Shown in pieces: positions 36,795-48,839 of a DNA stretch of 64,000 nt. A program made the translations under genes and the position numbers. Position 1 is the first letter of the stretch. Every line of letters starts with the position of its first letter. A model generated the notes under the pieces. That model worked only from the letters and a program-made list of their open reading frames with translations. It did no database searches and was not told the origin of the DNA. The stretch covers positions 266,088,192-266,152,191 of the forward strand of contig NC_081406.1 in the NCBI RefSeq assembly GCF_030272615.1. The letters run 5' to 3'. The stretch comes from Cryptomeria japonica (taxonomy: Eukaryota; Streptophyta; Pinopsida; Cupressales; Cupressaceae).

Positions 36795-38870
36795 GGAATT
36801 CTTACTTTTGTCAGAATTTTTAGAAGAGCTTCTAGTTTGAACAGGAATTTACAGTCGACGGGACCGAGAGCTAGATGTGTTGTAGAAGTCAAGATCACAT
36901 TGTAGCTAGTTGTTCGTTTAACACAATGATTTTAGAGAAGTAACTAAGATCCGGTCTGGTTTCAGGAACGATCTATCCTATGTAAGACATTATCTAAGTT
37001 AAAGTAGGTTTGATAAGATGTTATTTGAACTAGCTGAGAGATGATCGACAAAATCGTGCAATGCAATGACAAGGGTACACTATCAAGGTTGTTTATGCTC
37101 AGGAGGATGATAACCAGTTTTATGCTCGTTGTAGACTGATCTAGGCAATTTTGACTATTTTGACTGACAAGATCAGGAATTTGTACGATAGAGGATTGGA
37201 TAGAGACGAGATTCTGACAAAAATAGTTTCAATGACTGACTACTACCAGTTTTTTATAAGGATTAAGTTTTTGATGACTGACGGAGACTAGTTTGGACAC
37301 AGACAAAGTTTATCACTGAGTTGTTGATTTGTTTTCTCTAGTTTTAGTATTTCAATTTTAGTTTCAGGGATGAAAACACATAAAACACGCAAGATGTATA
37401 ATAATTCAATCACAACACGCTAACCTTATAGAAGTTGGCTTATAGAAGAAAATCTTTGCTTGTTGACTTAGGTACACACCCAATAGCTAATCAGAATACG
37501 ACCGCTGAGTCTCATGCAATGGATTCTCAACACCCTATTAGTCGACTCCAAACACTAATGGGGGCACGATATGGGAAGCGTCTTGGGAGAGTTACTATCT
37601 CTCTTGTACAAAGATTATCCCCCTTTCAGAGGTGAACCATGTAGCTTCTATCTTATAGTTCTTAGTCAAGAATTCTGTTTGAAATTACCCCTTGAAGTCA
37701 CGCAAGCATGATTGAGGCCTATAACCCGACAAGGTACCGAAACAAGTTGTAGTCACATAAACGTGATTGAGACCGCGAGACCCTATAAAATGCTCGATAT
37801 GAGAGATCTCAAAGAGAAAACTCAAATAATCCCATCCTTTGAGACTTTAATCACCAGAGGCCTATTTATTATAGTGAGTTAGAATGCTCAAGTCTAGCTG
37901 TACTCACTTGGGTCGTTCTCACAGGGTGATTACTTTTTCCCACGGTGATAGGGCTGCTAAAGGTACACAAATATCAAAACTTAGAAAAAAGCTTCGAGGG
38001 TCTAGATTTCTAATTGTCTGTAAAAGACAAGAGCATACTCTCCTACCTCTCAGATTTTTCTGAAAACACAAAAGATAGATTTGTTCTTTAACCAGATAGC
38101 AATGTAAGTGCCTAAAAATTAATTTAAAGAATACACTATGTTTGGTCGATTCTGTTTAGGCAACCTGCAAAACCAACACATCAGTAGTCATGTTGTTTTT
38201 TTTATTCTTTGATAGGCGTATGTTTGATTGATAAATTATTTGTCAAGAAAACCTGCAAACATTAAAAGCTCAAAATTATTTGCCAAAATAACATAAAAAA
38301 ATAATCAAAAGAAAATTCTAGCATGCAAACTGTAAATTAAACTAATCTAACAAGAATTTCTATTTTTTTTATGACTATCCTAGTTATGACAGTTTTGATA
38401 GTACTTCACTCTATCATTTATAACTTTTCAACTAGAGCTAATTAGGAAAATCTCTTTGGTGGAAATGTGGAAAATGTGGTTTTACAAAACATATTAAAAT
38501 TTTGTTTACATCCAACAGTTCAATAAAAAGTTATGCCCTCCGGACATAGACCATTTTTTACTGTCACAAAAGAATAAGTAAAATGATAGTACTGCACTCT
38601 ATAATTCCTAACTTTCAAACCCAAAATTCTTAGGAAAATCTCTTCAATGAAAATGTAGAAAACTTGGTTTTCAAAAATATATTAAAAATTTGTTTAGATC
38701 CAACGCTTCAATAAAAAGTTATTCCCTCCAAAATGAGACCATTTTTGACTATCACAGAAGAACAAGCAAAAAGAAAGATTTTTATTTGCAAATTTAACAC
38801 ATGTTTATTAGTTATAAAAACTAAATATTAAATTTGTTCAAGAAACATTAGAAATATTTTAGTCATGGGT

Positions 38871-38892
38871 TCGAGCCCCACGGTGGGCGCCA
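38871..38892 (-). other. Primer-binding site of the gag-only element
   Basis: On the minus strand TGGCGCCCACCGTGGGGCTCGA starts four bases after the LTR. Its complement ends GGGCGCCA with a T-arm-like GGTTCGAGCC before it, which looks like the 3' end of a tRNA. The exact tRNA was not assigned. Confidence 0.75.
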
Positions 38893-40051
38893 AAATTGTG
38901 TGTGTGAAAAGTGGAGCTATATCTGTATCTAGAATACACAACACTTCAATTAAGTCATTAGATGCATGGTTAGTAAATCAATAATCAGTGAATAATAAAC
39001 CATTACAAAGTGACCCATTGCCTTCTAGTAGATGCGAGTTTAGATTTCTTTCAGATTGCTAAGCTATCTAGTGACTAGACAACAACTAAACGAAGGATTT
39101 TTAAATCTCTATGAGCATGAATATGAGCTAAGTGGATGGAAGATTTAAGCTAGATATGCAAGGTTAATCTAACATGATTTAAGCAATATATGAATATTTA
39201 AGCTAAATGATTTAAGCAATATGAAATAACTAACATGCAATATCTCAATGCAGATTCTCAATGAACCTACAACAAAAATAGCATAATAACAATATATTCT
39301 CCAATATTTTTCTTTGAATGAGAGATGAGAGCCTGAATTTATAGAAAATTCATAAAGAAACCAATGGCTAAGATCAAATGATGATGAACGGTCAAGATTT
39401 TCCAAGAGGAAGAACAATCCAAGTGAATTGATGTGACTGAATGCTTTTCTCAGTTTTAAAGGAAATTGAACTAAAATTAAGATAAAATCAAGAAAAAACT
39501 GATTTATTCTCTATTTCATTCAGTTTTAATATTTAATTATTTTAATTGCTTTCTTTGAGATTATTTATCAATTTTTAATTTGTTTTTTTCAAGATTATCT
39601 CCAATTGATTTCTTTTCTCAAATTTTAATTCTTTTTTTGTCAATTAATTCCTTTTTTGATTTGTTTCCTTTTTTGAAGATTTGTGCTCATAATTTCCAAT
39701 TCCTCTTTCTTGATTTGTTTCCTTTTTTGAAGATTTATGACAATTTTAATTTATTTTTTAAATGAATTCCTCTTTTTGATGATTTAATGGAAAATTGATT
39801 TATTTAATTAAATATGCTAGGATATTTAATAAAATAAATAAGATAATTGTTTAAAATGATTTACTTGGAATGATCAATTAATTAAATAATTTTTTAATTA
39901 ATATTGGTTGTTTAATTTTACCATGTGACATTTGATGATTAAAGAATTAATTGTGTGCTCAAGATTTATTTCATTGCCTTTGGTTAGGACCTTGGTGAAA
40001 TTGTTGAGATTAGGGGCCCATGGTTTAGATGACCATTTTTAGGGTATTACA

Positions 40052-40418
40052 ACCCCAAAGCGACACCCCCCTCCTCAGGGATCTGCTTGGATTCAGACCA
40101 AGAAGAGGGAGAGATCTCCTAGAGAAGGTAGAACAAGAAGGACTGAAAGTTGAGAAGCGCTTCAAATAGAAGAAGAGGTACAATGAGGCTACCCCAAATA
40201 TGCTTAAAATGCTGAATCCCAATACTATGGGGGGAAATAGGAGGAGTATATGGTGTGTAGGGGCTACCTCCACGCCCGCCAAAGTGAATGACCTGGATTT
40301 GAGTTCCTCTTCTACATCTACTTGTATGGAATCTACTAAGGAGATAACCGTAACCTTTTTCTCTCAAGGTATTCGATCTGCCCTGTCTTCGCCTGTGGAT
40401 AAAGTGAAAGAGGAATGA
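40052..40418 (+). pseudogene. LINE ORF1, C-terminal tail after the insertion
   Basis: Resumes directly after the LTR element with a basic, proline-rich segment (PKRHPPPQGSAWIQTKKRER) that fits the nucleic-acid-binding tail of plant LINE ORF1. It is followed by low-complexity Ser/Thr sequence. Stops are present in the frame near 40152. Confidence 0.6.
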
Positions 40419-40578
40419 CAAGAACAAAAAAGAAAGACTAGAGGAAATAGGAAGGCAGACATTGGCAATAACTCTAAACTAGGTAGACCCTCTAAGAGGA
40501 CCCTCTGAACTAAGGTAATGGCCAGAGAAATTGCCAGTGGGCGGCATTAACTCTGGAGACATCTCAAAAAGGCAAGAA

Positions 40579-41515
40579 ATGAAGGTCCTTTCGTGGAACT
40601 TAAGGGGCTTAAACAACCCTCAGAAGCAATATTCTCTTAAGCAATGCATAGTAAACAATAAGGTTGATATTATTCTAATCCAGAAAGTGAAAATGACCTA
40701 TCAAAAATTTGCTTCTCTTGTGGACAATATGTGGCATGGTGCTGCCTTCTATTATAGTGAGGCGAAAGGAGCTTTAGGTGGAGTTGCGACTCTCTGGAAT
40801 AAGAGTAAGTTGGATGGGAATGCTGTTGGCCTTTCTTAGAGTTTTCTTGCTATAAGGTTCACTCTGAATAACTTTTCTTGGTAATTTTTCAACATATATG
40901 CTCCTAATACTAGAAATGGTCGGGCTTTGGTTTGGGAGGAAATCTCTATCTTCATTGTCTAATAATAAGGAGGCAATGCTCATGTTAGCTGGTGACTTTA
41001 ACACCCCTCTTTATCCCTTGAAGAAGTTATGTGGTCTAACTGATTACCATGATAGCATGCTTGACTTTGTTGACTTCATTAGGAAAAATGACTCATTAAA
41101 TCTATATCTTCAAGGGAATCCTTTCACCTGGTTTAACAACAGAAAGGCCTCTAATCTTATTCAAGTCAGGTTGGATAGATTTTTTATCTCAGCTAAGTGG
41201 GACCTTGGCAACAATTCCTCTCTCTTGAACCTCCCTCACACTATTTCTGACCATTCCTCGATCCTTCTTTCTTGGGTTGATAGGCCGGTCTCAGGCCCCA
41301 TACCCTTCAGGTATGAGATTATGTGCCACTCTCACCCGAATTTTAAACAGTGCATACAAAATTGGTGGAACTCTCTTGTTCAAGGTTTTGCTATGTTTAG
41401 AATCTCTAAAAAGCTGGAGATAATAAAAAAGGAGGTTAGAGCTTGGAATAAATCTTCCTTTGGTGACATCTTTAAGAGAAAGAAGGAGGTTGAAACCAAA
41501 CTCAACCACCTCTAG
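40579..41515 (+). pseudogene. LINE ORF2 endonuclease (APE-like)
   Basis: Begins MKVLSWNLRGLNNPQK, the standard start of plant LINE endonucleases, which nick target DNA to prime reverse transcription. Further motifs: VDIILIQKVKM (normally a catalytic glutamate lies here: Q-E/K region), GDFNTPL near 41000, and SDHSSI near 41255. In-frame stops near 40837 and 40880 and a frame change before 40898 interrupt it. A linker rich in Lys/Glu helices follows (KKLEIIKKEVRAWNKSSFGDI). Confidence 0.85.
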
Positions 41516-41808
41516 AGAATCATTGTTGAGGGGGTCACCTCGATGGATATCCACAAAGAGGAGGAACGTTGGAGACAAAAATGGAAAGAAATCATGTCTC
41601 GAAGAGATCTATTGGTAGCAGAGATCCAAGATCTAGTGGTTAATTGAGGGGGATAGGAACACCTCGTTCTTTCACAGGTCTTCTTCAAAGCATAAAAGGA
41701 GAAACACTATCCATTCCACATTCAATGAAAAAATGAAGAGTTGGTGGGACTAACGAGATTGGGCAATGGGCTTCTCTTTTCTTTACTAATGCTTACACTG
41801 ATGACAGA

Positions 41809-42529
41809 GTGAGAGAACCTATTGAGGTAAGTGATAAGCTTCTCAATCTTATTCCTCAAGTCCTGAATGATGCTGGCAATGAGCTGCTGATGTGTCAAGT
41901 GTCTAAAGAGGAAGTTAAAGAGGCAATTTTTGTTATGGCTACCTTTAAGGCCCCAGGCCCCGATGGCTTCCCTCTGACCTTCTTTCAAGTGTTTTGGGAA
42001 ATTGTGAAGTATGACTTAATCAAAGCCACCACGGACTTCATTCGCATGGCGAACCTACTGGAGAAACTGAATAATACTTTCATTGTGTTGGTTCCCAAAG
42101 TTCCAAATCCTAAGTTTATAACTGATTATCATCCTATCAACTTGTGCAATTTGGTTCACAAGATCTTTTCTAAAGTTGTTGTCAATAGAATCAAACCCCT
42201 TCTTGATAGATGTATTATCCCCTCTTAGAGGGGTTTTGATTTGGGGAGGAAAATCCTTGATGCAGTCATAACTACTCATGAAGTCATCCATTCCATGGAG
42301 AAGAGTCGTAACCCAGGTATGGCTTTTAAAATTGACATCTCTAAGGCTTATAATAAAGTTAACTGGAATTTCCTGTATGCTATCCTATCCAAGATGGGAT
42401 TCCAAGAAGATTCCTCAATGTTATCAAGGTGGCTGTGGAAAGTGTTCACTACTCAGTGATTGTCAATGACACCCCTTGGGGATTCTTCAAGGCTGGGAAG
42501 GGCCTAAGGCAGGGGGACCTGTTACCTAT
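41809..42529 (+). pseudogene. LINE ORF2 reverse transcriptase, first half
   Basis: Contains KAPGPDGFPLTFFQVFW, LVPKVPNPKFITDYHPINLCN and FKIDISKAYNKVNW, the first conserved blocks of a LINE RT. A stop occurs at 42226-42228. The block ends at RQGD, where the 3.6-kb LTR-type insertion begins; the RT continues at 46149 with LSPYLFIMVAEVLS. Confidence 0.9.
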
Positions 42530-42531
42530 TT

Positions 42532-42565
42532 TTCACTTCTAGCTGAAAAATAGGTTAAGTTATGC
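42532..42565. repeat. Perfect 12-bp hairpin at the insertion's left end
   Basis: ACCTATTTTTCA and its reverse complement TGAAAAATAGGT flank an 8-base loop (CTTCTAGC). It lies two to three bases inside the left terminus of the LTR-type insertion. Confidence 0.9.
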
Positions 42566-42699
42566 TTGTTTTTACAAAATGGAGCAAACTACATATTACT
42601 TCTACTATATTGCATTCCAACTACACTAAGGAAGAATGAACTAAAGATTAAATTTCAATACTTATAGTTCGTAACAACAAAATAGAGAGACATCTCATT

Positions 42700-42945
42700 T
42701 AAAAAAGGAAGTATTTTTATTGATATTCAAGCATGCGTCCCACACAAAGAGCTATGAGACTAGCTATACACACTGGTGCAAGAAGAAAATACATAGGCAT
42801 GTATACATAAGTATAAAAGAAAAGAGAGCATGTCGAGAGTGGAACCAATCATTGCCTGAATGAATGGTACGGTTGGAGTATCCTCAATGATGTTTCCTTT
42901 GTATTGCTGCTTCATCCTTATCTGCGCCTCTCTTCCTTTTGGTAT
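42700..42945 (-). other. Candidate last exon and 3' UTR of a host-like gene fragment
   Basis: On the minus strand a good acceptor (TTATTCTTTTACAG) precedes exon-like sequence from 42945. Two frames look coding: one is basic (TKRKRGADKDEAAIQRKHH then stop at 42884-42886). The other reads IPKGREAQIRMKQQYKGN and runs on to a hydrophobic end. AATAAA on the minus strand at 42721-42716 gives a plausible polyadenylation site. No family was recognised. Confidence 0.35.
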
Positions 42946-44486
42946 CTGTAAAAGAATAAAATATACAATGTGTTAGAACTTTTTGTTCTAAGCAATGGCT
43001 GATCACATTCCTAACATGTATACTAACACATGCATGTATATATAGTCCCTACATGCATCAAGTACATATAGTCAACATCATGGAAGATCTCAGAAAAAAC
43101 AAATATCAAATCAGAAGAAATCAAATGCATCTTATTTCTAACTTGTTTTCTTCATGTGTAGGCACATGAAAGGACAACTTGCCGGTCATAAACTTCACAA
43201 ATGAGTGGGGGTAAGTGAGGCTCCCACAAGTGTCGAGCCCAACTCATTTAAAAAAAGAAAAAGCTTCATGTACATGTAGGAGCAGCATTCAGATTTACCA
43301 TATGAGGGGTATAACAATCATATGAGATTAGGGTCTTTTTAGAGACCATTCATGCATAGTGGAAGATAGGGTAATGACAACATACATGAGGCATGAGGCG
43401 ACAAGATAGTGGCAGTCTCAGAGATCTAAAGCCTACATCTAATAATGCAGTCCTCAAAGCAGTATGTATAAACAAAAAAGCAGTGTCCACATAGAGGACA
43501 AAGTAGCAGTTAATATAATTGCCAAACACAATCAAAAGAAAGGTGGAAAATAATAGTGATACATGCAGTTCAGTCCATGCAATTGTTGGTCTTTAAGCCA
43601 AGGTAAAAGAGAAAATAATGTGCACCATTGTCATGAACAACCATGACGTCCAGATCTAATGCATAGAGTGAACCCCAACTAGGTTCAACATTTCAAACAT
43701 AGAGAATATGAAAATGGCATCAAAGCCTCATAATATTGAATGAACAACAGATTGCATTCATCAAATGTTCACTATAATGACAAATACAGAGATTTGAGAC
43801 AAGGGCAGTCACTAGAAGGTTATGATATAGTTATTTTTTCGGATAAAGAGCACCATTAGTGGACCTACAACAACATTTACAAGCTAAAAGAACAAAGAGC
43901 TCAAATCAAAGCATTATGACTATCTGACAAAAAAAGTACAGAATCTATTCACATCCCAATCAGCCACAACCCTTCTTTTATCAGTGATTAGTTTGCAAAT
44001 TTATAGCAGTCAAGTGGAATAATAACAGTGATAATACTAACAACCCTATATGTGATTATGATTGTGCACACAAAAGCACACTATAGGGTTTTGATCAAAG
44101 TTGCTAAGTAGCCTTCGAAAAGCAGTCTACACACTCCATGTCACTATAATCAAGGATCAAGCAGAGATAGAATGAAATGACTACTACAATAGAAGTTCAT
44201 ATAATCATTATTGTTAAGGTTTTATTTCTTGCAAGGGATGGTGTTCGAAGAAGTCTAACACAACAGAAGGAGGAGGGGGGAATACTAAGTAATGTCGCAG
44301 TAAGAACATAGTCAAATCTCATAATCTTTCCCCATGAAATGAGCAACAAGCAATGATATTTATTCAAATTTTTTAAGAAAAAAAGCAAATCTATCAAAAG
44401 GCCAGGTTTTGTATGGAGAAATATGCACCTGGAAATCTGCAAATCATTTCCAGAAATTCAAAAAACTCTTAGAATGTGGCATGTAC

Positions 44487-44645
44487 CTATGACGGCCTGA
44501 GTGCTTGGCTTCGAAACTCGAAATCGGTCAAGGTATTCCTCATGGCGGCACCTGTGCAACACCTAAAAATCAAAATTTGCCTTGCATTTTTTGCATTTTT
44601 TCTAGAAATGCCCTTCATTCTTGCCCAAACCCTCATGTCGGCCAT
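44487..44645 (-). CDS. Candidate first exon of a host-like gene fragment
   Basis: A 52-codon minus-strand frame beginning MADMRVWARMKGISRKNAKN, basic at its N terminus. It is preceded about 50 bases upstream by a telo-box (AAACCCTA) in a leader typical of plant housekeeping genes. Possible donors lie inside it (ACAG|GTGCCG) and just past it (TAG|GTACAT). Together with the acceptor, exon and polyadenylation signal at 42945-42700, this looks like a small intron-containing host gene now lying inside an LTR-type insertion. Its product is unknown to me, and gene capture is an inference. Confidence 0.35.
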   Translation of the reverse strand: MADMRVWARMKGISRKNAKNARQILIFRCCTGAAMRNTLTDFEFRSQALRPS

Positions 44646-44789
44646 TTCACGCCACAACAAAGAGAAGATAGAAAATATCGAATGAATAAAATGAGGTTTT
44701 TAGGGTTTTTAAATTCCTTAAGTATTCATCAATGCCAAAGGCATTGTTTGCCTTTGCTTTTATTTTTGCTTTCTCCTCTCTAATACCCT

Positions 44790-46148
44790 TGTAAAATGTC
44801 TAAGGGGTGGAACATTTTATTAAGTGATTTATTAAAATCACTTAATAGGTGTTTTTGTAGTGACATATTTATCAAGTGATATTAATAGATCACTTAATAA
44901 ATATGTCTTTTATGAAGACTTTTAAATAAGCATAAAATAAAATTTAATACATTTTAATTAAAGTGATTTTAAATTTTTTTATTATATTAATTAAATAATT
45001 TATTTTACTTCATGTTTATAATTAAAATCAAAATAATAATAGATGAAATAATAAAATGTTGTTAAAGTGAAATTGGTCACTTTATTAAATTATTTTATCA
45101 TTATTTCATTTATTAGCATTTTGCCTTTAAAACATAAGCATGAAATAAAACAAAATATTTAATTAAATAATAAATTTCAAAAGTCACTTTATGAGATGCA
45201 TTTTTTATTTGATAAGGTAAAAAAGGAGATATTTTTTGCATTAATGAAGGCTTGTAGCCTGTGAGGGATATTTTGGAGCCATTTATGATGCATTTAGGAG
45301 CTTTTATGGCAGAGCATGGGGTGTCTTGACTTTTTGTTCAGGCCCTTTCAATTTTACACTTGTTTTTGACCCTAAAGGTGGGATTTTTGGATTGAATTCG
45401 ACCAAGTGGTTAGGGTTTGCTTTGTGGGATGCAACTGTTGGAAGCAACATATATACTGCTTTCCTTCTCTTTTGTAGGCATTCTTACTTGTTCATTATTC
45501 TTGGCAGATTGTAATTTTTTGAGTTCTTTCTGCAAAAAATTAATGATTTTGTAACACATTTTCAAGAATAGTACAGATTGGTGATACTTTTTGTAGTAAC
45601 AATTAGTTCACTCCTTCCCAGTTTCTTATGTTATTGTGGGTCCTTATTGTTTAGTGCAAATTCTTGTGAGTTTTCTTGTCCTTGGAGCTGTATCTCTTCA
45701 TATTGCTGCCTTTATGTAGGGGAATAATCATTTACAGGTTATAAGCTGTTTGTTAGTAGTTATTAGTTTTGGATTGTGAAAGTTTTTTTTTCCTCCTAGG
45801 ATTGTGGTTATCTAGCCTCCTTATAAATTACTGATGCAAAGGTTATCTTTTTCTAGGTTTTGAAAGAGAGTTTTATTACTGCCATATTGCGTGTCACTCT
45901 TTCTTACTTTTAAGTTTTTTAACATATCATTTTGGTGCATCACCTTAGGGTTAGATTTTAGTTTCATATGTCCTCCTCACTCTTTTCCCTAAAAAAATGT
46001 TAGTTTAGGTGAATATTTTGAAAAGAACCAGCTTACTCTGGAGGTCCACTTCAGTTTTAGGTTACCCACAACCTTGAAGTGCTCCCATGTTTCAATAGGC
46101 AACTGAAGTTCACAACTTTAGCAAAGAGTGCAAGCTTCATTGATAACA
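44790..46148. other. AT-rich right part of the LTR-type insertion
   Basis: Contains direct and inverted TTTATTAAGTGATTTATTAAAATCACTTAATA-type words at 44815-44905 (AAGTGAT repeated) and T-rich sequence to 46148. No protein-coding signal was found. It may hold the LTR promoter and the transcribed R/U5 part. Confidence 0.4.
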
Positions 46149-47000
46149 TGACCCTCTTTCACCTTATTTGTTTATTATGGTGGCAGAAGTTCTGAGTTGT
46201 AACTTATCCCACTTAATCAAGAATAGAAGAATCTCAGGAGTGAAAGCGACTTCTACCCTTCCCTCGGTGGTTATGCAACAATTTGTTGATGACACTTTCC
46301 TGTTTGGCCAGTCGTCTGTTATTGAAGCTAAAGAATGTAAACACTTGTTGGAGGATTACACCTTGGCCTCAAGACAACTTATCAACTATAATAAGAGAAA
46401 AAAATATTTTTCAACACGGATAGGAATCTCCAAAGTAAACTTATCCAAATTCTTGGATGTTGTGCTGCTAATCTCCCCAATTCCTACCTGGGCCTTCCCC
46501 TCATGATTAAGGAGGTTACCCCCTAGTTGTGGGAGTCTATTCTGGAAAGAATGCAGAAGAAACTTGTTGGTTGGACTGGAAAAACTTTGAGTAGTGCTGA
46601 CAAACTCTAGCTTCTGGTGGCCTCTCTTCAAGGTGTCCCGCTTTATTTTCTATCATTATTTAAGATCTCCATTGCTATGGCTAAGAAAATTGAGAAAATC
46701 CAAAGAAGTTTTTTATGGATGGGTATGGAGGAAAAATCTAGACTCAATCTTGTCATATGGGAGGTGGTGTGCAAACCCAAGCACATGGGAGGCCTAGGGA
46801 TCAAAAAAATTTCGGACTTGAATAAGGCCTTGCTGACTACAATTGGATGGAATCTTGTGAAGGACAGAGCTGATTGGTGTAAGATTATGTGGGATAAGTA
46901 CTTCAACCACACCCACTTCTCTTCCCTTTTATCCTCTCATGACCTCCCTTCAGTCTCTAAAATATGGAACAACATTGTCAAAAGCTGAAAGTTGCTTAAG
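46149..47000 (+). pseudogene. LINE ORF2 reverse transcriptase, second half
   Basis: Starts with LSPYLFIMVAEVLS and contains the catalytic FVDDT at 46282-46296, then LINYNKRK and WGLGIKK-like thumb motifs (KHMGGLGIKKISDLNKALL near 46780). Frame changes occur between about 46500 and 46620. It joins in order with the first half before 42530 and shows the protein was split by insertion. Confidence 0.9.
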
Positions 47001-47720
47001 GGAGGTCTAAAATGGCAGTTGGGCAATGGAGAGAAGATTAGATTTTGGGAGGATAACTGGGTTGAGGATAGACCCCTTGCCTTTACTCGCTTCAGTATCC
47101 TTATGGGAACTCTCAAGGTCTCGCTTGTTCCTCTCGTGATGAATTATATATCCCCCCTTCGCTGTTGGTTGAGGCTTGCTAATGATCTGGGAGATAGCAC
47201 TCATTTGGGTCATTTGGTAGGGGATCTTCAGTCTCTTCTTGAGGAGGTCAGGATTCCCCAATTCCCTCATGATGACAAGTTTGTTTGGGATAAGAATCCC
47301 TTCAGGTCCTTCAGTGTCAAGTTGGCCTACAATCTCCTGATTGCTCCTACCAATGATTGCTACAGCTGGAGGAAAGTTTGGAATTCGTAACTTATCCCAA
47401 AAATAATTTTCTTTTGGTGGACAACTTTGCATGGGAAGATCCTAACCATTGATAACCTTAAGAGGAGAGGCTTCCTGATGGCCAATTGGTGTGTGTTGTG
47501 TAATTGTGCCGAGGAAAACATCAATCAACTCTTTATTCATTTCCCCTTCACTTCCATGGTCTGGTACAAATTCTTACATAAATTCAACATCACTTGGACC
47601 TTCTTAGAAGACTTGCAGCAGTTTATCATCAACTGGAAGTGCTCGTTTGCTCACCCCCCGATCAGACAGTTTTGGAAACTTATCCCTCCTCATATCTGCT
47701 GGAACATCTAGAAGGAAAGG
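47001..47720 (+). pseudogene. LINE ORF2 connection and zf-RVT zinc-binding domain
   Basis: Contains WQLGNGEKIRFWEDNWV, a hallmark following LINE thumb domains, and then the zf-RVT motif HGKILTIDNLKRRGF with CVLCNCAEENINQLFIHF near 47430-47550. This zinc-binding region is a standard part of plant LINE ORF2. One in-frame stop occurs at 47388-47390. Confidence 0.85.
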
Positions 47721-47762
47721 AATAATCAGATCTTCCATGATACTAACAACTCTGTTGACATT

Positions 47763-48428
47763 ATGTTTGGCATAATAGAGAAGCTTCTCAGGGAGAATGC
47801 TTTGGTCTACAAATGGAAAGAAATGAAATTTTCCCCTTTGGAGATGGATTGTAATTGGGTTAGGATATGGAATCTGCCTGACGACTTCCTCCGATATGAC
47901 AATTCTAAAAGGATGGAGAGGCTCAACACTAGATGGTCGACCCCTTCCCCCTTATGGTTTAAACTCAAATTTGATGGCACCACTTGCAGTGGGGTTGCGG
48001 TAGGAGGTGGAATTATAAGGGACAACTTGGGAAATTTGGTTTTGGCCTATGCTAGAAATTTTGGTTTAGCCTCGAGTAACATGGCTGAAGCCCTAGCGCT
48101 CTTCTGGGGACTTAAATTGGCTCTTGCTATTGATTCTAAAAGATCGATCATTGAAGGGGAATCTAAGCTGATCATTGAGGTGACTAAAGGTGTTTCTGGA
48201 ATTAACTGGATGATTAGCAACATTCTCAAGGACATATGGTCTATGATTGTTTGGCTAGAGGAATTTCACATTCAACATATTTATAGAGAGGGCAATTCAC
48301 TGGTGGACTCCCTGACTATGGTGGGCCTTGAGATGAAAGGTATGAGGTGTTGGAGACACTTGGTATCGCTTTCTGACAGACAAAAATCCCTCATAGGGAG
48401 AGATCAAAATTTCCTTACCAACCAATGA
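47763..48428 (+). pseudogene. LINE ORF2 RNase H domain
   Basis: An open frame of 221 codons with KLKFDGTTCSGVAVGGGIIRD, NMAEALALFWGLKLAL and IEGESKLIIE, the plant LINE-type RNase H (RVT_3). It removes RNA from the RNA-DNA hybrid. The end of the domain (HIYREGNSLVDSL) is intact. The stop TGA overlaps the next ATG as ATGA at 48425-48428. Confidence 0.85.
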
Positions 48429-48839
48429 TTTGCTATGGTTTATTTTATGGGTGGACGTATTGGTCTTTTTGCGAAGTCAAGATGAAGGCGAGAAATTCAA
48501 ATTTGAATTGGGTGGGATATGCCAAGGTGGCCAATGGTGGTCCCCATAATCTTCACCGCTTTGACCTGGCAATGACGTGTCTAGCCACCTATACATGTGT
48601 TATCGATGGATTGCAGCTACAACTACTAATCAATAATTTGATGGGCCATAGCAAGTACAACAATTATTGTTATAACTGGAGTTTGAGATCTTTCCAAAAT
48701 AAAGCTCTTTGCAAGTTGGCGGACGAGATAAGAGGCATCCTTTCGCATGCTTATCAGAGCTGGTGGGTGTGTGCCTTGGGAAGCACCATAAATGATAATT
48801 ATTGCCATTTTTACCACACTTCGGCTAAAATTCTATTGA

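Larger units (their letters stand above)
30053..40051 (-). mobile_element. Non-autonomous gag-only LTR element (Tat-related, LARD/TR-GAG type)
   Basis: A 9,999-bp element bounded by LTRs 30053-31205 and 38897-40051, which differ by about 6% in a 200-bp hand comparison. The target duplication is ACCCT/ACCCC. The orientation is minus: a primer site TGGCGCCCACCGTGGGGC reads leftward from 38892 and a purine tract (AAAGAGGGGCAAA) abuts the left LTR. Only gag-like sequence was found (34588-36794). No RT, RNase H or integrase could be seen in the remaining 5-6 kb, so it would depend on a partner for replication. It is broken in several places. It sits inside the LINE ORF1. Confidence 0.85.
42530..46148. 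mobile_element. LTR-type insertion, probably a solo long LTR or non-autonomous element
   Basis: The 3,619-bp piece interrupts the LINE RT exactly between the RQGD and PYLF motifs. It starts TGTTACC and ends GATAACA, with GGACC before and TGACC after (4 of 5 match). Such ends and a 5-bp duplication fit an LTR. No gag or pol and no second internal copy of the ends was found by eye. A plus-strand TATA-like ATATATACTGC near 45450 could be the LTR promoter. It contains a candidate minus-strand host gene fragment, listed separately. Confidence 0.6.

Noticed and set aside
38868-38892. tRNA-like 3' end sequence
   Set aside because: Only the T-arm and acceptor end are present, and it sits directly beside an LTR, so it is a primer-binding site and not a tRNA gene.
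42530-42570. Helitron end suggested by the terminal hairpin
   Set aside because: No CTRR terminus or A-T insertion site was found; TG...CA ends and a 5-bp duplication favour an LTR-type element.
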